A DNA stretch of 64,000 nt from Flavobacterium hiemivividum (GTDB lineage: Bacteria > Bacteroidota > Bacteroidia > Flavobacteriales > Flavobacteriaceae), in assembly GCF_004349145.1 (NCBI RefSeq), contig NZ_SMFO01000003.1, forward strand, positions 1 to 64,000. The letters run 5' to 3'. This document shows positions 41,087 to 50,221 of this stretch, piece by piece (position 1 is the first letter of the stretch; every line of letters begins with the position of its first letter). A program made the position numbers and the translations under genes. The notes below the pieces were generated by a model. That model worked only from the letters and a program-made list of their open reading frames with translations. It was not told the origin of the DNA and did not search any database.

Positions 41087-43726
41087 TTAAAACTTGAAGG
41101 CGATACTTGCTAGGAAAAATCTATTAATAAGGTTGTAGGAAGCAATACTTTTTGAATAATCCGAAATATTAATAGTTTCAAAAGTCTTGTTATTTGTCAG
41201 ATTCCTGCCAATAATCGAATAATCGAATTTTTTATTTTTTGAAGTAAAAGTAATTTCACAATCCAAGAATAAATAGTTTGTATTCATGGTTAAATCTGGT
41301 ATAATAAATTGAGTAGTTAGGTTTCCTTTAAATCTATCTGTAAGTTTTAAAACAGTTTTAAATGAATTTTTTATTGAGCTAAAGGTGTTGCTACTGTTTC
41401 CCTGTAGTAATATTTTATTCGAACTGTATGAGATATTATTCTCAATAAACATGTGTTTTACTATTGGAGTATTTGTTGTTAACTCGATTGTGAAATATTT
41501 TGATTTAATATCTCTTAAATCTGAGTTGTTTACAATGTTCTTGTTAAGTGATATGGAATAATTTGATCTTAATTTAAAATTTGAATTTAGTGAGCGGATA
41601 AATTTTTCACCCTTAAAATTAAAATTATAATTTTCATTTCCAGAGTTCAACATAAATGAAGTGGTAATTACATAGTCAGGGTTTATATAATTTTTATAGA
41701 AATAATTATTATTACGATGATTATAATTAAATCCTAGAGACATATTTGTAAGGTAGAAGGAGTCCCCATAGTTAAAATTAATACTATAATTATGAGTTTT
41801 TAAAAATTGCATATTAGCTTCGTTGTTACGAAAACTACCAAAGCCAGTTTGAACAAATCCTTCAAAAAGATTAGTTTCTTCTGGTGCAACTTGATTAAAG
41901 CTGTAGGTTGAGACTAAGTTTGTATGACGTGAGAAACGGTATAATAATTTTAAAGATGGGTTAATGATTGTATTATTTTGATTGCCGGAAATACTATTAT
42001 TAAATTTAAAATATTGAGTTCCTATTCCTAGTTTAGCAGCAAAAGCATCTTTTTTGTAAGTAATATCGCTATTAATATATGATAATGAATATTTGTAAAC
42101 GAGATCATTTTGAAAGTTAAGATCTGTTGATGGTATATTATCACTATTTATGGTTTCTAAGAAAGAAATGAATTTATTTTTTTCATAATGAAAACCGGCA
42201 TGAACTGCTAGTTTGAAATTGCTAAATTTAGTCAAAAATTGAGTATTGCTCCTTAATATTTCTTTACTAAACCTACTTTCTTGATTATTCTCTTTTATAT
42301 TTGTTGAAACTGTAGAATCAATACTTATTCCAGGTGCTAAATTATATTTTTGAGGAGCTGAACTATTGCTATAAAATGTAGATGAAGTGATAGCACTATT
42401 ATCATTGATGCGTTTTGTTAGATTTAAGTTTTGTTTTGTAAACCAGTTTTTTGTGTTTACATTATTTGTTTGTCGTACTTCGTTATTATAGGATACACTT
42501 TTATAATCAACTTTTTGAACATTGAATTTCCCTAGGTATTCCCAATTTAGAGTTTTACTAACATTTTTATTCAACTGAATATTAGCATTGTACAATTCTG
42601 GAGATTTTACCGCATTTTCTGTCTGACTATTGGTAAATACTTCATTATTGATTGTGTAGTAGGTCTCTTGTTTGTTGAAACGGGATAGTTTATCAGTATA
42701 GATACCCAAATTTAACTTTAAGGATGTTTTTAAATTTAATTTGTATAATGTATTTAAACTGGTATAGAAATTATTGTTAATTCTGTGCAATTTATCTTCT
42801 AATGGAGAATAAAATTGGCCTTGATTGATAAGTTCGCTTGCTTTTAGTTTTTGTTCAGATAAAGATTCAAGTGAAATACTTGTTGAATTAAAATCATACG
42901 GGGTATTGTTTATACCTGTATTATTAAAACTGGAAACGATAAAACTTTTGTTTTTGGAATTAAGAAGTATACCTGTAATAGTAAGGTTTTGTTTTTTTTC
43001 AATTCCCAAACCTAAATTCGCGTTTCCTGAAAAGTCTGATTTCCCCTTTTTTAATTTTAAATTGATAGCGACTTCATCGTTTGACGTAAGTCCTTTAAGT
43101 AGAATGTTTTCTTGATAGTTTTCAATTGCTTCAACCTTGTCAACAATATCTACATCAATATTTTTTGAACCTATTGTATATTGACTATCAAATAAATCAT
43201 CTCCGTCTAGAAGAAGTTTTTTTATTGTTTTTCCTTTAAATTTAATTTGTCCATTATCTTCAACCTCTATTCCAGGTAATTTACGTAATAAATCTTCAAC
43301 GACCTTTTCTGAGCCATTTTTAAATTTATTGGGATCATAAACAATAGTGTCTTTTTTTACTTTTATAGGTTTGTCATCTCCTATTATCACTTCTTTGAGC
43401 TTGATTATACTGGGGTTAAGTTTAAAATTGAGAGTAATTATTTTGTCTTTTTCTAAAACAAAACGCACTTTTTTATAAACAGTCTCATATTCATAACTAT
43501 TGACCTCAATTAATAAACTGTCCTGAGGTTCTTTTAAACTGATAGAAAAATTACCATTCTCATTTGCTCTGCCAAATTGATAAATGAGATTTGGATTAGT
43601 TGTTTTTTTTATTAAGATATTAGCAAATGCTATAGGGCCTTTGTCGTCATATACGTTCCCTTTGATGGTTTGTGTATAGCATTGGTTTACAAAGAAGCAG
43701 AAAAAAAATAAAATAAAAAATTTCAT
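41087..43726 (-). CDS. TonB-dependent-receptor-like outer-membrane protein
   Basis: 879 residues. Signal peptide (1-18), a carboxypeptidase-regulatory-like domain (about 20-110, GNVYDDKGPIAFANILIKK), a plug-like region (about 125-225, LLRKLPGIEVEDNGQIKFKG and LLLDGDDLF), then a beta-barrel to the C-terminal Phe. No clear TonB box is visible. It is the last of a three-gene operon behind a small Cys-containing secreted protein and a GLPGLI protein (the GLPGLI stop is 6 bp upstream), a pairing common in Bacteroidetes. Transported substrate unknown. Confidence 0.88.
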   Translation of the reverse strand: MKFFILFFFCFFVNQCYTQTIKGNVYDDKGPIAFANILIKKTTNPNLIYQFGRANENGNFSISLKEPQDSLLIEVNSYEYETVYKKVRFVLEKDKIITLNFKLNPSIIKLKEVIIGDDKPIKVKKDTIVYDPNKFKNGSEKVVEDLLRKLPGIEVEDNGQIKFKGKTIKKLLLDGDDLFDSQYTIGSKNIDVDIVDKVEAIENYQENILLKGLTSNDEVAINLKLKKGKSDFSGNANLGLGIEKKQNLTITGILLNSKNKSFIVSSFNNTGINNTPYDFNSTSISLESLSEQKLKASELINQGQFYSPLEDKLHRINNNFYTSLNTLYKLNLKTSLKLNLGIYTDKLSRFNKQETYYTINNEVFTNSQTENAVKSPELYNANIQLNKNVSKTLNWEYLGKFNVQKVDYKSVSYNNEVRQTNNVNTKNWFTKQNLNLTKRINDNSAITSSTFYSNSSAPQKYNLAPGISIDSTVSTNIKENNQESRFSKEILRSNTQFLTKFSNFKLAVHAGFHYEKNKFISFLETINSDNIPSTDLNFQNDLVYKYSLSYINSDITYKKDAFAAKLGIGTQYFKFNNSISGNQNNTIINPSLKLLYRFSRHTNLVSTYSFNQVAPEETNLFEGFVQTGFGSFRNNEANMQFLKTHNYSINFNYGDSFYLTNMSLGFNYNHRNNNYFYKNYINPDYVITTSFMLNSGNENYNFNFKGEKFIRSLNSNFKLRSNYSISLNKNIVNNSDLRDIKSKYFTIELTTNTPIVKHMFIENNISYSSNKILLQGNSSNTFSSIKNSFKTVLKLTDRFKGNLTTQFIIPDLTMNTNYLFLDCEITFTSKNKKFDYSIIGRNLTNNKTFETINISDYSKSIASYNLINRFFLASIAFKF

Positions 43727-43732
43727 ATCAAT

Positions 43733-44464
43733 TTACTCAATAATATATAGTTCTTTGTACCCTTTAGGCATGCCTCCAGAGCCTCCGTAAGATGATATTT
43801 TAGCTTTAGTATCGGCATATTTTTTTCGGTATGTCGTTACAAATTCCTCATATGTTATTGTCTGTTTTTCATGATATGGATTTATAATTTCATTAATGTT
43901 AGCGGTTATTTCTACTTTTGTTGCTATTGCATTGTACATCCCTGCATTATTATTAATTGTATATTCTAAAATCATACCAGGTAAGCCTGATAGTTTCCAT
44001 GGGCCATCTGAAAAAGGGATGTCTTTTGTAAAATAAACTTCAATAGTACGTCCTCTGAAAAATAAACTAGCTTTTTGACAAGAATAATTAAGAATTGTTT
44101 TGGTTTCGGGCAAAATTTGCCAATCGAAATTTTCAATTTCGTCTTGTATATTAAAAAATTTCAAACTAACCATGTCTCTGTACGTAACTTTGTTATCTAA
44201 CAATTCTTTGTAGAAAACAGGATTGCTTTCAGTCTTGATATTTAATGTGTTCGGATTATTATTATTGTTTTGGGAAGCGATGAAATCTTCTACATATAGT
44301 GATTTTTTTCCATCACCTGTTAGATAGGTCTTGAGGTAGGTGTTCATAGAGATTTCCCCATTGTCTTTTACAGCAATATGGTAATCGTAAGTGATTTTAT
44401 ATGTTTTTTTTTGAGAAAAAATAGGAGCTGAGAAAAGTAGTAGGAGCAGTATATAATGTTTCAT
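43733..44464 (-). CDS. GLPGLI family secreted protein
   Basis: 243 residues from the ATG at 44464, which gives a clean signal peptide MKHYILLLLLFSAPIFSQ; an upstream in-frame start at 44521 would prefix 19 polar residues and lies across an intercistronic hairpin, so I reject it. The name-giving motif is SGLPGMILEY near residue 158. The family is exported and of unknown function, often encoded beside TonB-receptor-like barrels, as here. Confidence 0.88.
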   Translation of the reverse strand: MKHYILLLLLFSAPIFSQKKTYKITYDYHIAVKDNGEISMNTYLKTYLTGDGKKSLYVEDFIASQNNNNNPNTLNIKTESNPVFYKELLDNKVTYRDMVSLKFFNIQDEIENFDWQILPETKTILNYSCQKASLFFRGRTIEVYFTKDIPFSDGPWKLSGLPGMILEYTINNNAGMYNAIATKVEITANINEIINPYHEKQTITYEEFVTTYRKKYADTKAKISSYGGSGGMPKGYKELYIIE

Positions 44465-44482
44465 GGATTTTTTTTGATAATT

Positions 44483-44506
44483 ATAGCCCGAAAATTTCCG
44501 GGCTAT
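44483..44506 (-). promoter_or_regulatory. Intercistronic hairpin upstream of the GLPGLI gene
   Basis: ATAGCCCG (44483-44490) pairs with CGGGCTAT (44499-44506). There is no strong T-run, so it may be a processing site, attenuator or partial terminator between the small-protein gene and GLPGLI. Confidence 0.5.
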
Positions 44507-44510
44507 TGTG

Positions 44511-44771
44511 TTATTGTCCAAGAGGATCTGATAATCCGGTATCTGGATGTCTTTCTAATAATTTATGAGCTGCCATATTACAATTGTCTCCTGTAGTAAT
44601 CAGACCGCAAATTGTTTCTGTATCTACTTTCACCCCATCATAGTATAAAGTAGCTGTACAGCATTCGCTTACGGTTTCTTTTTTATTTGTTAGAGTTTCT
44701 TTCTCTTTCTCATTTGCAATTGTACTAGAGCTCACTAGTAAAACACTTGCAAAAAAAAATAATTTCTTCAT
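44511..44771 (-). CDS. Small secreted cysteine-containing protein
   Basis: 86 residues from the ATG at 44771. The signal peptide is MKKLFFFASVLLVSSSTIAN, with likely cleavage near residues 19-21. The mature part has four cysteines: Cys37 and Cys38 adjacent (VSECCTATLYYDG), Cys55 and Cys64 (ICGLITTGDNC), which could give two disulfides. No lipobox. An in-frame TTG at 44822 is upstream but would bury the signal peptide. First gene of the GLPGLI/barrel operon. No family recognised; candidates are a secreted peptide or a substrate of the export/uptake pair. Confidence 0.72.
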   Translation of the reverse strand: MKKLFFFASVLLVSSSTIANEKEKETLTNKKETVSECCTATLYYDGVKVDTETICGLITTGDNCNMAAHKLLERHPDTGLSDPLGQ

Positions 44772-44854
44772 TTTTATAGGTTTTTTAGTATTAATAAAGC
44801 TAAATATATATCTAAAAACCAAAATAAATCTTACTTTTTTTTACATCCACTAAT

Positions 44855-45637
44855 CTATGCTCCTGTAAAAACTGCCTTTCTTTTTTCTAAAAAAGCGGTA
44901 GTTCCTTCTTTAAAATCATCGGTGCCAAAGCATTTTCCGAACGATTTTATTTCAGTTTCAAAACCATTTTCACCGTCTTTGTAATTAGCGTTAATCGCTT
45001 TTATTGCTTTACTGATGGCTACTGGAGAGTTTTTCATGATTTTTTGCGCCATTGCATTACAGAATTCTAAAAGTTCTGGTTGTGGTACCACATGGTTTAC
45101 TAAACCGGTTCTGTAGGCTTCGTCAGCGGTAACCATTCCTGCGGTGAGTATCATTTCCATGGCGCGTCCTTTCCCAATTAATTGTGGCAAACGTTGCGTT
45201 CCACCATATCCTGGAATTACTCCTAAGGATACTTCTGGTAAGCCCATTTTGGCATTATCGGAAGCGATTCTAAAGTGACAAGCCATTGCCAATTCTAATC
45301 CTCCTCCAAGTGCAAATCCGTTAACGGCTGCAATAACTGGGATTTTTAAGTTTTCGACAAAATTGAATAAAATATCTTGTCCTCGCGCTGCTAATTGAAC
45401 TCCTTCTTCCACAGAAAAATCTGCAAATTCAGCAATGTCAGCTCCAGCTACGAACGCTTTTTCGCCACTTCCAATTAAAATAACTACTCGGGTTTCGTAA
45501 TTTTTTTCCAACTCCTCAAAAGCCTGATGTAGTTCTTGAATTGTGGCTTTATTTAGGGCATTTAGTTTTGTAGGGCGGTTTATAGTGATGGTTGCAATAC
45601 TATTTTCTTTTGCAATTAGAATGTTTTTGTAGCTCAT
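44855..45637 (-). CDS. Enoyl-CoA hydratase/isomerase (crotonase family)
   Basis: 260 residues, standard length. Crotonase fold with oxyanion-hole segments VAGADIAEF (near 65-73) and NGFALGGGLELAMAC (near 105-119), and the catalytic Glu region LPEVSLGVIPGYGGTQRL. It hydrates trans-2-enoyl-CoA in beta-oxidation or a related pathway. It follows the histidine kinase by only 9 bp on the same strand, which may be co-transcription without functional link. Confidence 0.92.
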   Translation of the reverse strand: MSYKNILIAKENSIATITINRPTKLNALNKATIQELHQAFEELEKNYETRVVILIGSGEKAFVAGADIAEFADFSVEEGVQLAARGQDILFNFVENLKIPVIAAVNGFALGGGLELAMACHFRIASDNAKMGLPEVSLGVIPGYGGTQRLPQLIGKGRAMEMILTAGMVTADEAYRTGLVNHVVPQPELLEFCNAMAQKIMKNSPVAISKAIKAINANYKDGENGFETEIKSFGKCFGTDDFKEGTTAFLEKRKAVFTGA

Positions 45638-45646
45638 TTTGGTAAT

Positions 45647-47119
45647 TTAAGAGTTAATAATAGGAAGCGAAACCGTAAATCGGGTTCCTTTTCCATATTC
45701 TGTATCAAAGGTAATTGTTCCTTTATAATTTTCTATGATGTTTTTAATAATACCTAAACCTAGTCCCATACCGCTATTTTTAGTGGTAAATTTAGGTTCG
45801 AAAATGCGACTTATGTCTTCCTGCTTAATCCCGATTCCATTGTCACCAACGATAATCAAGACATTGTTCAAGTCTTTTTTTACGGCTACAAAAACGATTT
45901 TATTTTCCTGTTGCTCCGGGATCGACTGAATTGCATTTTTAACTAAATTAGTGATAATTCGGATAAGTTGTGTTCGATCCATCTTAGAAATTATTTCGGG
46001 AGAATCACTTTCAAAAATAATATGCTCCTCATTGAATATTTCTAATGCCAGTTCGACCACTTCCACAACGTTTAGCGTTTCATTTTGTTGGGCTGGCATC
46101 GAAGCAAAATTAGAAAATGCAGAGGCAACCGCATTCATAGTGTCAATTTGCTGAATCAATGTTTCCGAGTAATCTTTCATCTTTTGTATGATGTCTGGAT
46201 CTTCAGGATTGAATTTTCTTTCGAAACTTTGAACCGTCAAACGCATGGGCGTCAACGGATTTTTAATCTCGTGAGCCACTTGTTTTGCCATTTCGCGCCA
46301 AGCTTCTTCTCTTTCGCTTTGGGCTAATTTTACGGCGCTGATCTCGAGTTCTTCCACCATTCGATTATAAGCCGTAATCAGTAAGTTAATTTCTTTGCTG
46401 CTTGCTTCTAATACTATTTTCTTATTTTTTTGACTCAAACTAGTCTCGTTCAAACGGTCAGAAATAGTCTTTAATGATTTTGTAATGTAAGAAGATAAGA
46501 AATATGCCAGTGCAAACGCCACAATCAACATGAAGGAATAAACTTGTCCTAAACGAATTAAAAAGCTGTTGAGCTCCTTTTCATAAAAGCCGTCATCCTC
46601 TAGGTAAGGTAAGTTTAAAACACCTAATGGTTTGAATTTATCATCCTTTATTTGGGTAAAAGAAGATCTGTTTTTAACGCCATTTATGGTTTTGATGTCT
46701 ACATATCTTTTTTCGATCGAAGAACGAACTAGTTTTAATATGTATTTTGGAATAGGAGGTGAAACCTTATCAACAGAAAAGGACTCTTTTGAGGATTTTA
46801 AGAGCTTTCCTTCTAAGCAATAAATATTTATTTCAATATTGTGAATGTGCGCCAGTTCATGGATTTTATCCTTGAAAATTAAGTCTAGATTTTCAGTGGT
46901 TAGCGGGTAAGTCGTTGTCGAAAGAACGTAATTTATATGTTCGCGCACCGCGTTTTCTTTCCTTTCTAGTCGTTCTTGATGGTATTCTTTGGCTTCGTTT
47001 TTAAATTGGATAATCGAGATAGAAGCTAGCAAAACAGAGGCTACAATTATCAGTACGATCATCGAAAGAAAAATCCGAATTCGTAGTGACAACATAGACA
47101 TTCTGAAACTTTTTAGCAT
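45647..47119 (-). CDS. Sensor histidine kinase (NtrY-like)
   Basis: 490 residues. Two membrane helices (about 15-37 and 190-211) bracket a periplasmic sensor region; then HAMP-like linker (about 212-265), dimerisation domain with phospho-accepting His283 in HEIKNPLTPMRL, and an ATPase domain with NLVKNAIQSIP, DNGIGI and GMGLGLGIIKN. The HEIKNPLTP motif is typical of NtrY-type kinases. No response regulator gene is adjacent, so the partner is elsewhere. The exact start among M1, M7 and M9 is open. Confidence 0.92.
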   Translation of the reverse strand: MLKSFRMSMLSLRIRIFLSMIVLIIVASVLLASISIIQFKNEAKEYHQERLERKENAVREHINYVLSTTTYPLTTENLDLIFKDKIHELAHIHNIEINIYCLEGKLLKSSKESFSVDKVSPPIPKYILKLVRSSIEKRYVDIKTINGVKNRSSFTQIKDDKFKPLGVLNLPYLEDDGFYEKELNSFLIRLGQVYSFMLIVAFALAYFLSSYITKSLKTISDRLNETSLSQKNKKIVLEASSKEINLLITAYNRMVEELEISAVKLAQSEREEAWREMAKQVAHEIKNPLTPMRLTVQSFERKFNPEDPDIIQKMKDYSETLIQQIDTMNAVASAFSNFASMPAQQNETLNVVEVVELALEIFNEEHIIFESDSPEIISKMDRTQLIRIITNLVKNAIQSIPEQQENKIVFVAVKKDLNNVLIIVGDNGIGIKQEDISRIFEPKFTTKNSGMGLGLGIIKNIIENYKGTITFDTEYGKGTRFTVSLPIINS

Positions 47120-47187
47120 ATTGTTCTGGTTTTGGCATTCTGACTTTTAATTTTCATCGATCAGGAAAACTGAACTCTAAAAACTGA

Positions 47188-47745
47188 TTACTGATTGCTA
47201 TTTTTCTCTCGTATTCTTCTGTAAAATTTAAAACCTAACATGATCGTTATCGAAAATAAAAATATTCCGAGAACGCCATAAATCCAGTTGACTGCATTTT
47301 TTAGTACCACCAAAAAAACGACTGCAAAAAGAATGATGGTAGCTCCTTCATTCCATAAACGCATAAAATTAGTTGTGTATTTCACTTGGTCGTTTTGCAA
47401 TTGCTTGAATATTTGCTGGCATTTACCATGATATAAATACAACACAAATACAAAGCCAAGTTTTACATGCATCCATGGCATTTGCAACCAAGACTTTCCT
47501 AAATCAGTAAAAAACAGCATCCAAAAAGCGAAAATACTTGCCAAAACTGCCGATGGCCAAGTGATAATATACCACAAGCGATAGGTCATTATTTTGTATT
47601 GTTTTTGTAAAATTTCTTTCTCTGGAGATGGTTTATCAGCAGCTTCAATTTGGTACACAAACAATCGCACAATGTAAAACAAACCTGCAAACCAAGTGAT
47701 AACAAAGATAAGATGTAGGGATTTAAGGTAGTTATAATATTCCAT
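47188..47745 (-). CDS. hemJ: Protoporphyrinogen oxidase HemJ (UPF0093/CopD-like)
   Basis: 185 residues, five hydrophobic helices. HemJ oxidises protoporphyrinogen IX to protoporphyrin IX in the inner membrane and binds heme itself. KSLHLIFVITWFAGLFY carries the conserved His11, and PWMHVKLGF carries His93 and Lys95. These small membrane proteins are sometimes named CopD; the position next to hemH and opposite hemA-hemB makes HemJ the better call. No hemG or hemY is in the window. It overlaps the MATE gene by 14 bp. Confidence 0.85.
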   Translation of the reverse strand: MEYYNYLKSLHLIFVITWFAGLFYIVRLFVYQIEAADKPSPEKEILQKQYKIMTYRLWYIITWPSAVLASIFAFWMLFFTDLGKSWLQMPWMHVKLGFVFVLYLYHGKCQQIFKQLQNDQVKYTTNFMRLWNEGATIILFAVVFLVVLKNAVNWIYGVLGIFLFSITIMLGFKFYRRIREKNSNQ

Positions 47746-49087
47746 CAGTGGTTTTAATCAATTTTGTATTCATTTCTTTTTTTAGAAAATAGGCCGTTAG
47801 TAATGTTGACAAAACATCAGCAATAGGGAAGGCAACCCAGACTCCAAAAATACCGAAAAAATTTGGTAGTAGTAGCACTAATGGAATTAAGAAAAATCCT
47901 TGTTTGCTGAGCGTTAGTAATAATGCTTTTTTAGCTTTTCCTGCTGCTTGAAAATATGCTGCTCCAATTAATTGAATGGCAATAATAGGAGAAGCGGCAA
48001 ATACCCAGCGCAGTGCATTAGGTGTTTCGGCAATAACCTTAGCATCAGTAGTAAAAATCGCTACTATTGGTGTGGCATAATAGAGAATGACAACAAAAAT
48101 TAAGGACGCTAGCAGTGCTGCATATTTAATGGATATTTGAACACTTTCTTTTACTCTTTCATAATTTTGGGCTCCATAATTATAACCAGCAATTGGGATG
48201 AAACCCTGGGTGATACCAAGAATAGGGAATAGGGCAAACATTAACATTCTGCTGATTATTCCGTAAACGGCAATTGAATGTTCGCCGCCGTAGGAGTACA
48301 GAGTATGATTCAGAATAATTGCTAAAACAGCTATCACTCCTTGTCTTGAAAAAGTAACAAAGCTTAGCCCGGTAATTTCTTTTAAAATTGGAATATGGAG
48401 TTTGAAATGCCTTGGTTTTAGTTTTAATTCACTTTTATAGGCAAAAAACCAAAGGACAAATAAGAAGCATATAAAATAAGAAATGGATGTCGCTAATGCC
48501 GCTCCAAACATTCCTAGTCCCATCACTTTTATAAAAACAATATCTAATATTATATTGACAAAAGCGGGAATAATCATGGCAATCATTGCAAAGGAGGCTT
48601 TGCCCTCTGCCCTAATAATATTATTTCCCATCATGCAAAGCGCCAGAAAAGGAACTGCAATGATAATAGGTTCGAAGAACTCTACCGCTGGAGTCATTAT
48701 AGCTCCTTTTGCACCAAAAAGCAATAGCATTTCAGTACTGAAAAAGAGACCAAAAAGCACAAAAACTGATGCAAGAATAAAGGTCATCATGATCTGATTA
48801 GCAAAAGTAATTTTTGCTTTTTCAGTGTCTTTCGAACCTAAAGCTCGCGATAAAACAGAACCTCCACCCACGCCAATAGCCATTCCTAAGGATGAAATCA
48901 AGAACGTTATTGGTAAGACTACGGTAACGGCCGCAATTGCAAGCGAACCGATCCATTGTCCTACAAATATAGTGTCAATAAGAATATTGACGGACATAAA
49001 TAAAATCCCAATAGAAGCTGGCACAGCCTGCTTTATCAAGAGTTTTTTAATGTCCTGAGTTCCTAATTCATCGGCTGAAATTGCCAT
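47732..49087 (-). CDS. MATE family efflux transporter
   Basis: 451 residues with about 12 membrane helices and two internally similar halves, the MATE/NorM layout (starts DIKKLLIKQAVPASIGILFMS and has VGGGSVLSRALGSKD near 75-89). These transporters extrude cationic drugs or metabolites with Na+ or H+. It lies between hemH (adjacent stop/start) and hemJ (14-bp overlap), so it is co-transcribed with late heme enzymes. Porphyrin export is a guess. Confidence 0.9.
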   Translation of the reverse strand: MAISADELGTQDIKKLLIKQAVPASIGILFMSVNILIDTIFVGQWIGSLAIAAVTVVLPITFLISSLGMAIGVGGGSVLSRALGSKDTEKAKITFANQIMMTFILASVFVLFGLFFSTEMLLLFGAKGAIMTPAVEFFEPIIIAVPFLALCMMGNNIIRAEGKASFAMIAMIIPAFVNIILDIVFIKVMGLGMFGAALATSISYFICFLFVLWFFAYKSELKLKPRHFKLHIPILKEITGLSFVTFSRQGVIAVLAIILNHTLYSYGGEHSIAVYGIISRMLMFALFPILGITQGFIPIAGYNYGAQNYERVKESVQISIKYAALLASLIFVVILYYATPIVAIFTTDAKVIAETPNALRWVFAASPIIAIQLIGAAYFQAAGKAKKALLLTLSKQGFFLIPLVLLLPNFFGIFGVWVAFPIADVLSTLLTAYFLKKEMNTKLIKTTDGIL

Positions 49088-50119
49088 TTATGCAAGCGTT
49101 TTTTCGACAGCTACCCATTCGCTAATCCAATTTCCTACGGTTTTACACCAGTCATCACTATCATTCAAACAAGGAATAGCTAAGAATTCCTCGCCTCCAT
49201 GTTCTTTGAATTCGTGGTTGGCTTCCATCGCAATTTCTTCTAATGTTTCTAAACAATCAGACACAAAAGCTGGAGTTACTACCGCTAATTTTTTGATACC
49301 TTTTTCAGGCATTTTATTTACTTCGACATCTGTGTAAGGTGTTAGCCATTTGTCGCCCGCTAATCGCGATTGAAAAGTCTGGCTGTATTTTCCTTCGGGT
49401 ATTCCCAATAATTTAACGACTTGTTTTGTGGTTTCATAACATTGGTGACGGTAGCAAAACTCATGTGCCGGTGAAGGCGTGTTGCAACAAGATCCGTCAA
49501 TCTTACAATGTGATTTAGTAATATCCGTCTTGCGAATGTGACGCTCGGGAATTCCGTGATACGAAAACAATAAATGATCGTAATCAAAATTTTCTACGCT
49601 GTTTTTGATAGAATCAGCAAGGTTTTTTATGTAGTCTGGTTTGTTATAAAAAGCAGGAACGATGGTAAATTTCATTTCTGGAAAGTGCTTTTTACGTAAA
49701 TCTTCGGCTAGTTCTAAAATGGTAGTTGTAGAAGCCATCGCATGTTGTGGGTATAATGGAAAAAGCATCACTTCGGTCACACCTTTGTCATGCAATTCTT
49801 GCAAACCAGATAATAGAGATGGATTTCCGTAACGCATAGCCAATGAAACTGGAACGTCTACTAATTGCTTTACTTTCTCGTGCATTCTTTTAGAAATAAC
49901 TACAAGTGGCGAACCTTCGTCCCACCAAATTTTTGCGTAAGCAGCAGCTGACTTTTTAGGTCTTGTTTGTAGAATGATACCGCGAACTAATAATGCTCTT
50001 AACAAAAACGGAACGTCAATAACGTATTTGTCCATTAAAAACTCATCTAAATACGGTTTTACATCTTTGGGAGTTGGACTTTCCGGCGAACCTAAATTGA
50101 CTAATAATACACCTTTCAT
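49088..50119 (-). CDS. hemH: Ferrochelatase
   Basis: Last step of heme synthesis: inserts Fe2+ into protoporphyrin IX. 343 residues. GVLLVNLGSPESPTP starts the chelatase fold, LLFSYHGIPERHI carries the catalytic His, and FVSDCLETLEEI the catalytic Glu. CKIDGSCCNTPSPAHEFCYRHQC holds five Cys, more than in E. coli HemH, and could mark an Fe-S or disulfide site, but that is uncertain. A TACTTTTG box is upstream. First gene of hemH-MATE-hemJ. Confidence 0.95.
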   Translation of the reverse strand: MKGVLLVNLGSPESPTPKDVKPYLDEFLMDKYVIDVPFLLRALLVRGIILQTRPKKSAAAYAKIWWDEGSPLVVISKRMHEKVKQLVDVPVSLAMRYGNPSLLSGLQELHDKGVTEVMLFPLYPQHAMASTTTILELAEDLRKKHFPEMKFTIVPAFYNKPDYIKNLADSIKNSVENFDYDHLLFSYHGIPERHIRKTDITKSHCKIDGSCCNTPSPAHEFCYRHQCYETTKQVVKLLGIPEGKYSQTFQSRLAGDKWLTPYTDVEVNKMPEKGIKKLAVVTPAFVSDCLETLEEIAMEANHEFKEHGGEEFLAIPCLNDSDDWCKTVGNWISEWVAVEKTLA

Positions 50120-50139
50120 TTTATTTTTTTTAGTGGGTT

Positions 50140-50147
50140 CAAAAGTA
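50140..50147 (-). promoter_or_regulatory. -7 promoter element of hemH
   Basis: Minus-strand TACTTTTG fits TAnnTTTG, 20 bp before the ATG. Confidence 0.5.
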
Positions 50148-50221
50148 ATTAAACTTACTTTTTTATAAATTGTGATTAACTATTTTTTATTTATTGTTTA
50201 ATATATAAAACTGATAACTAA

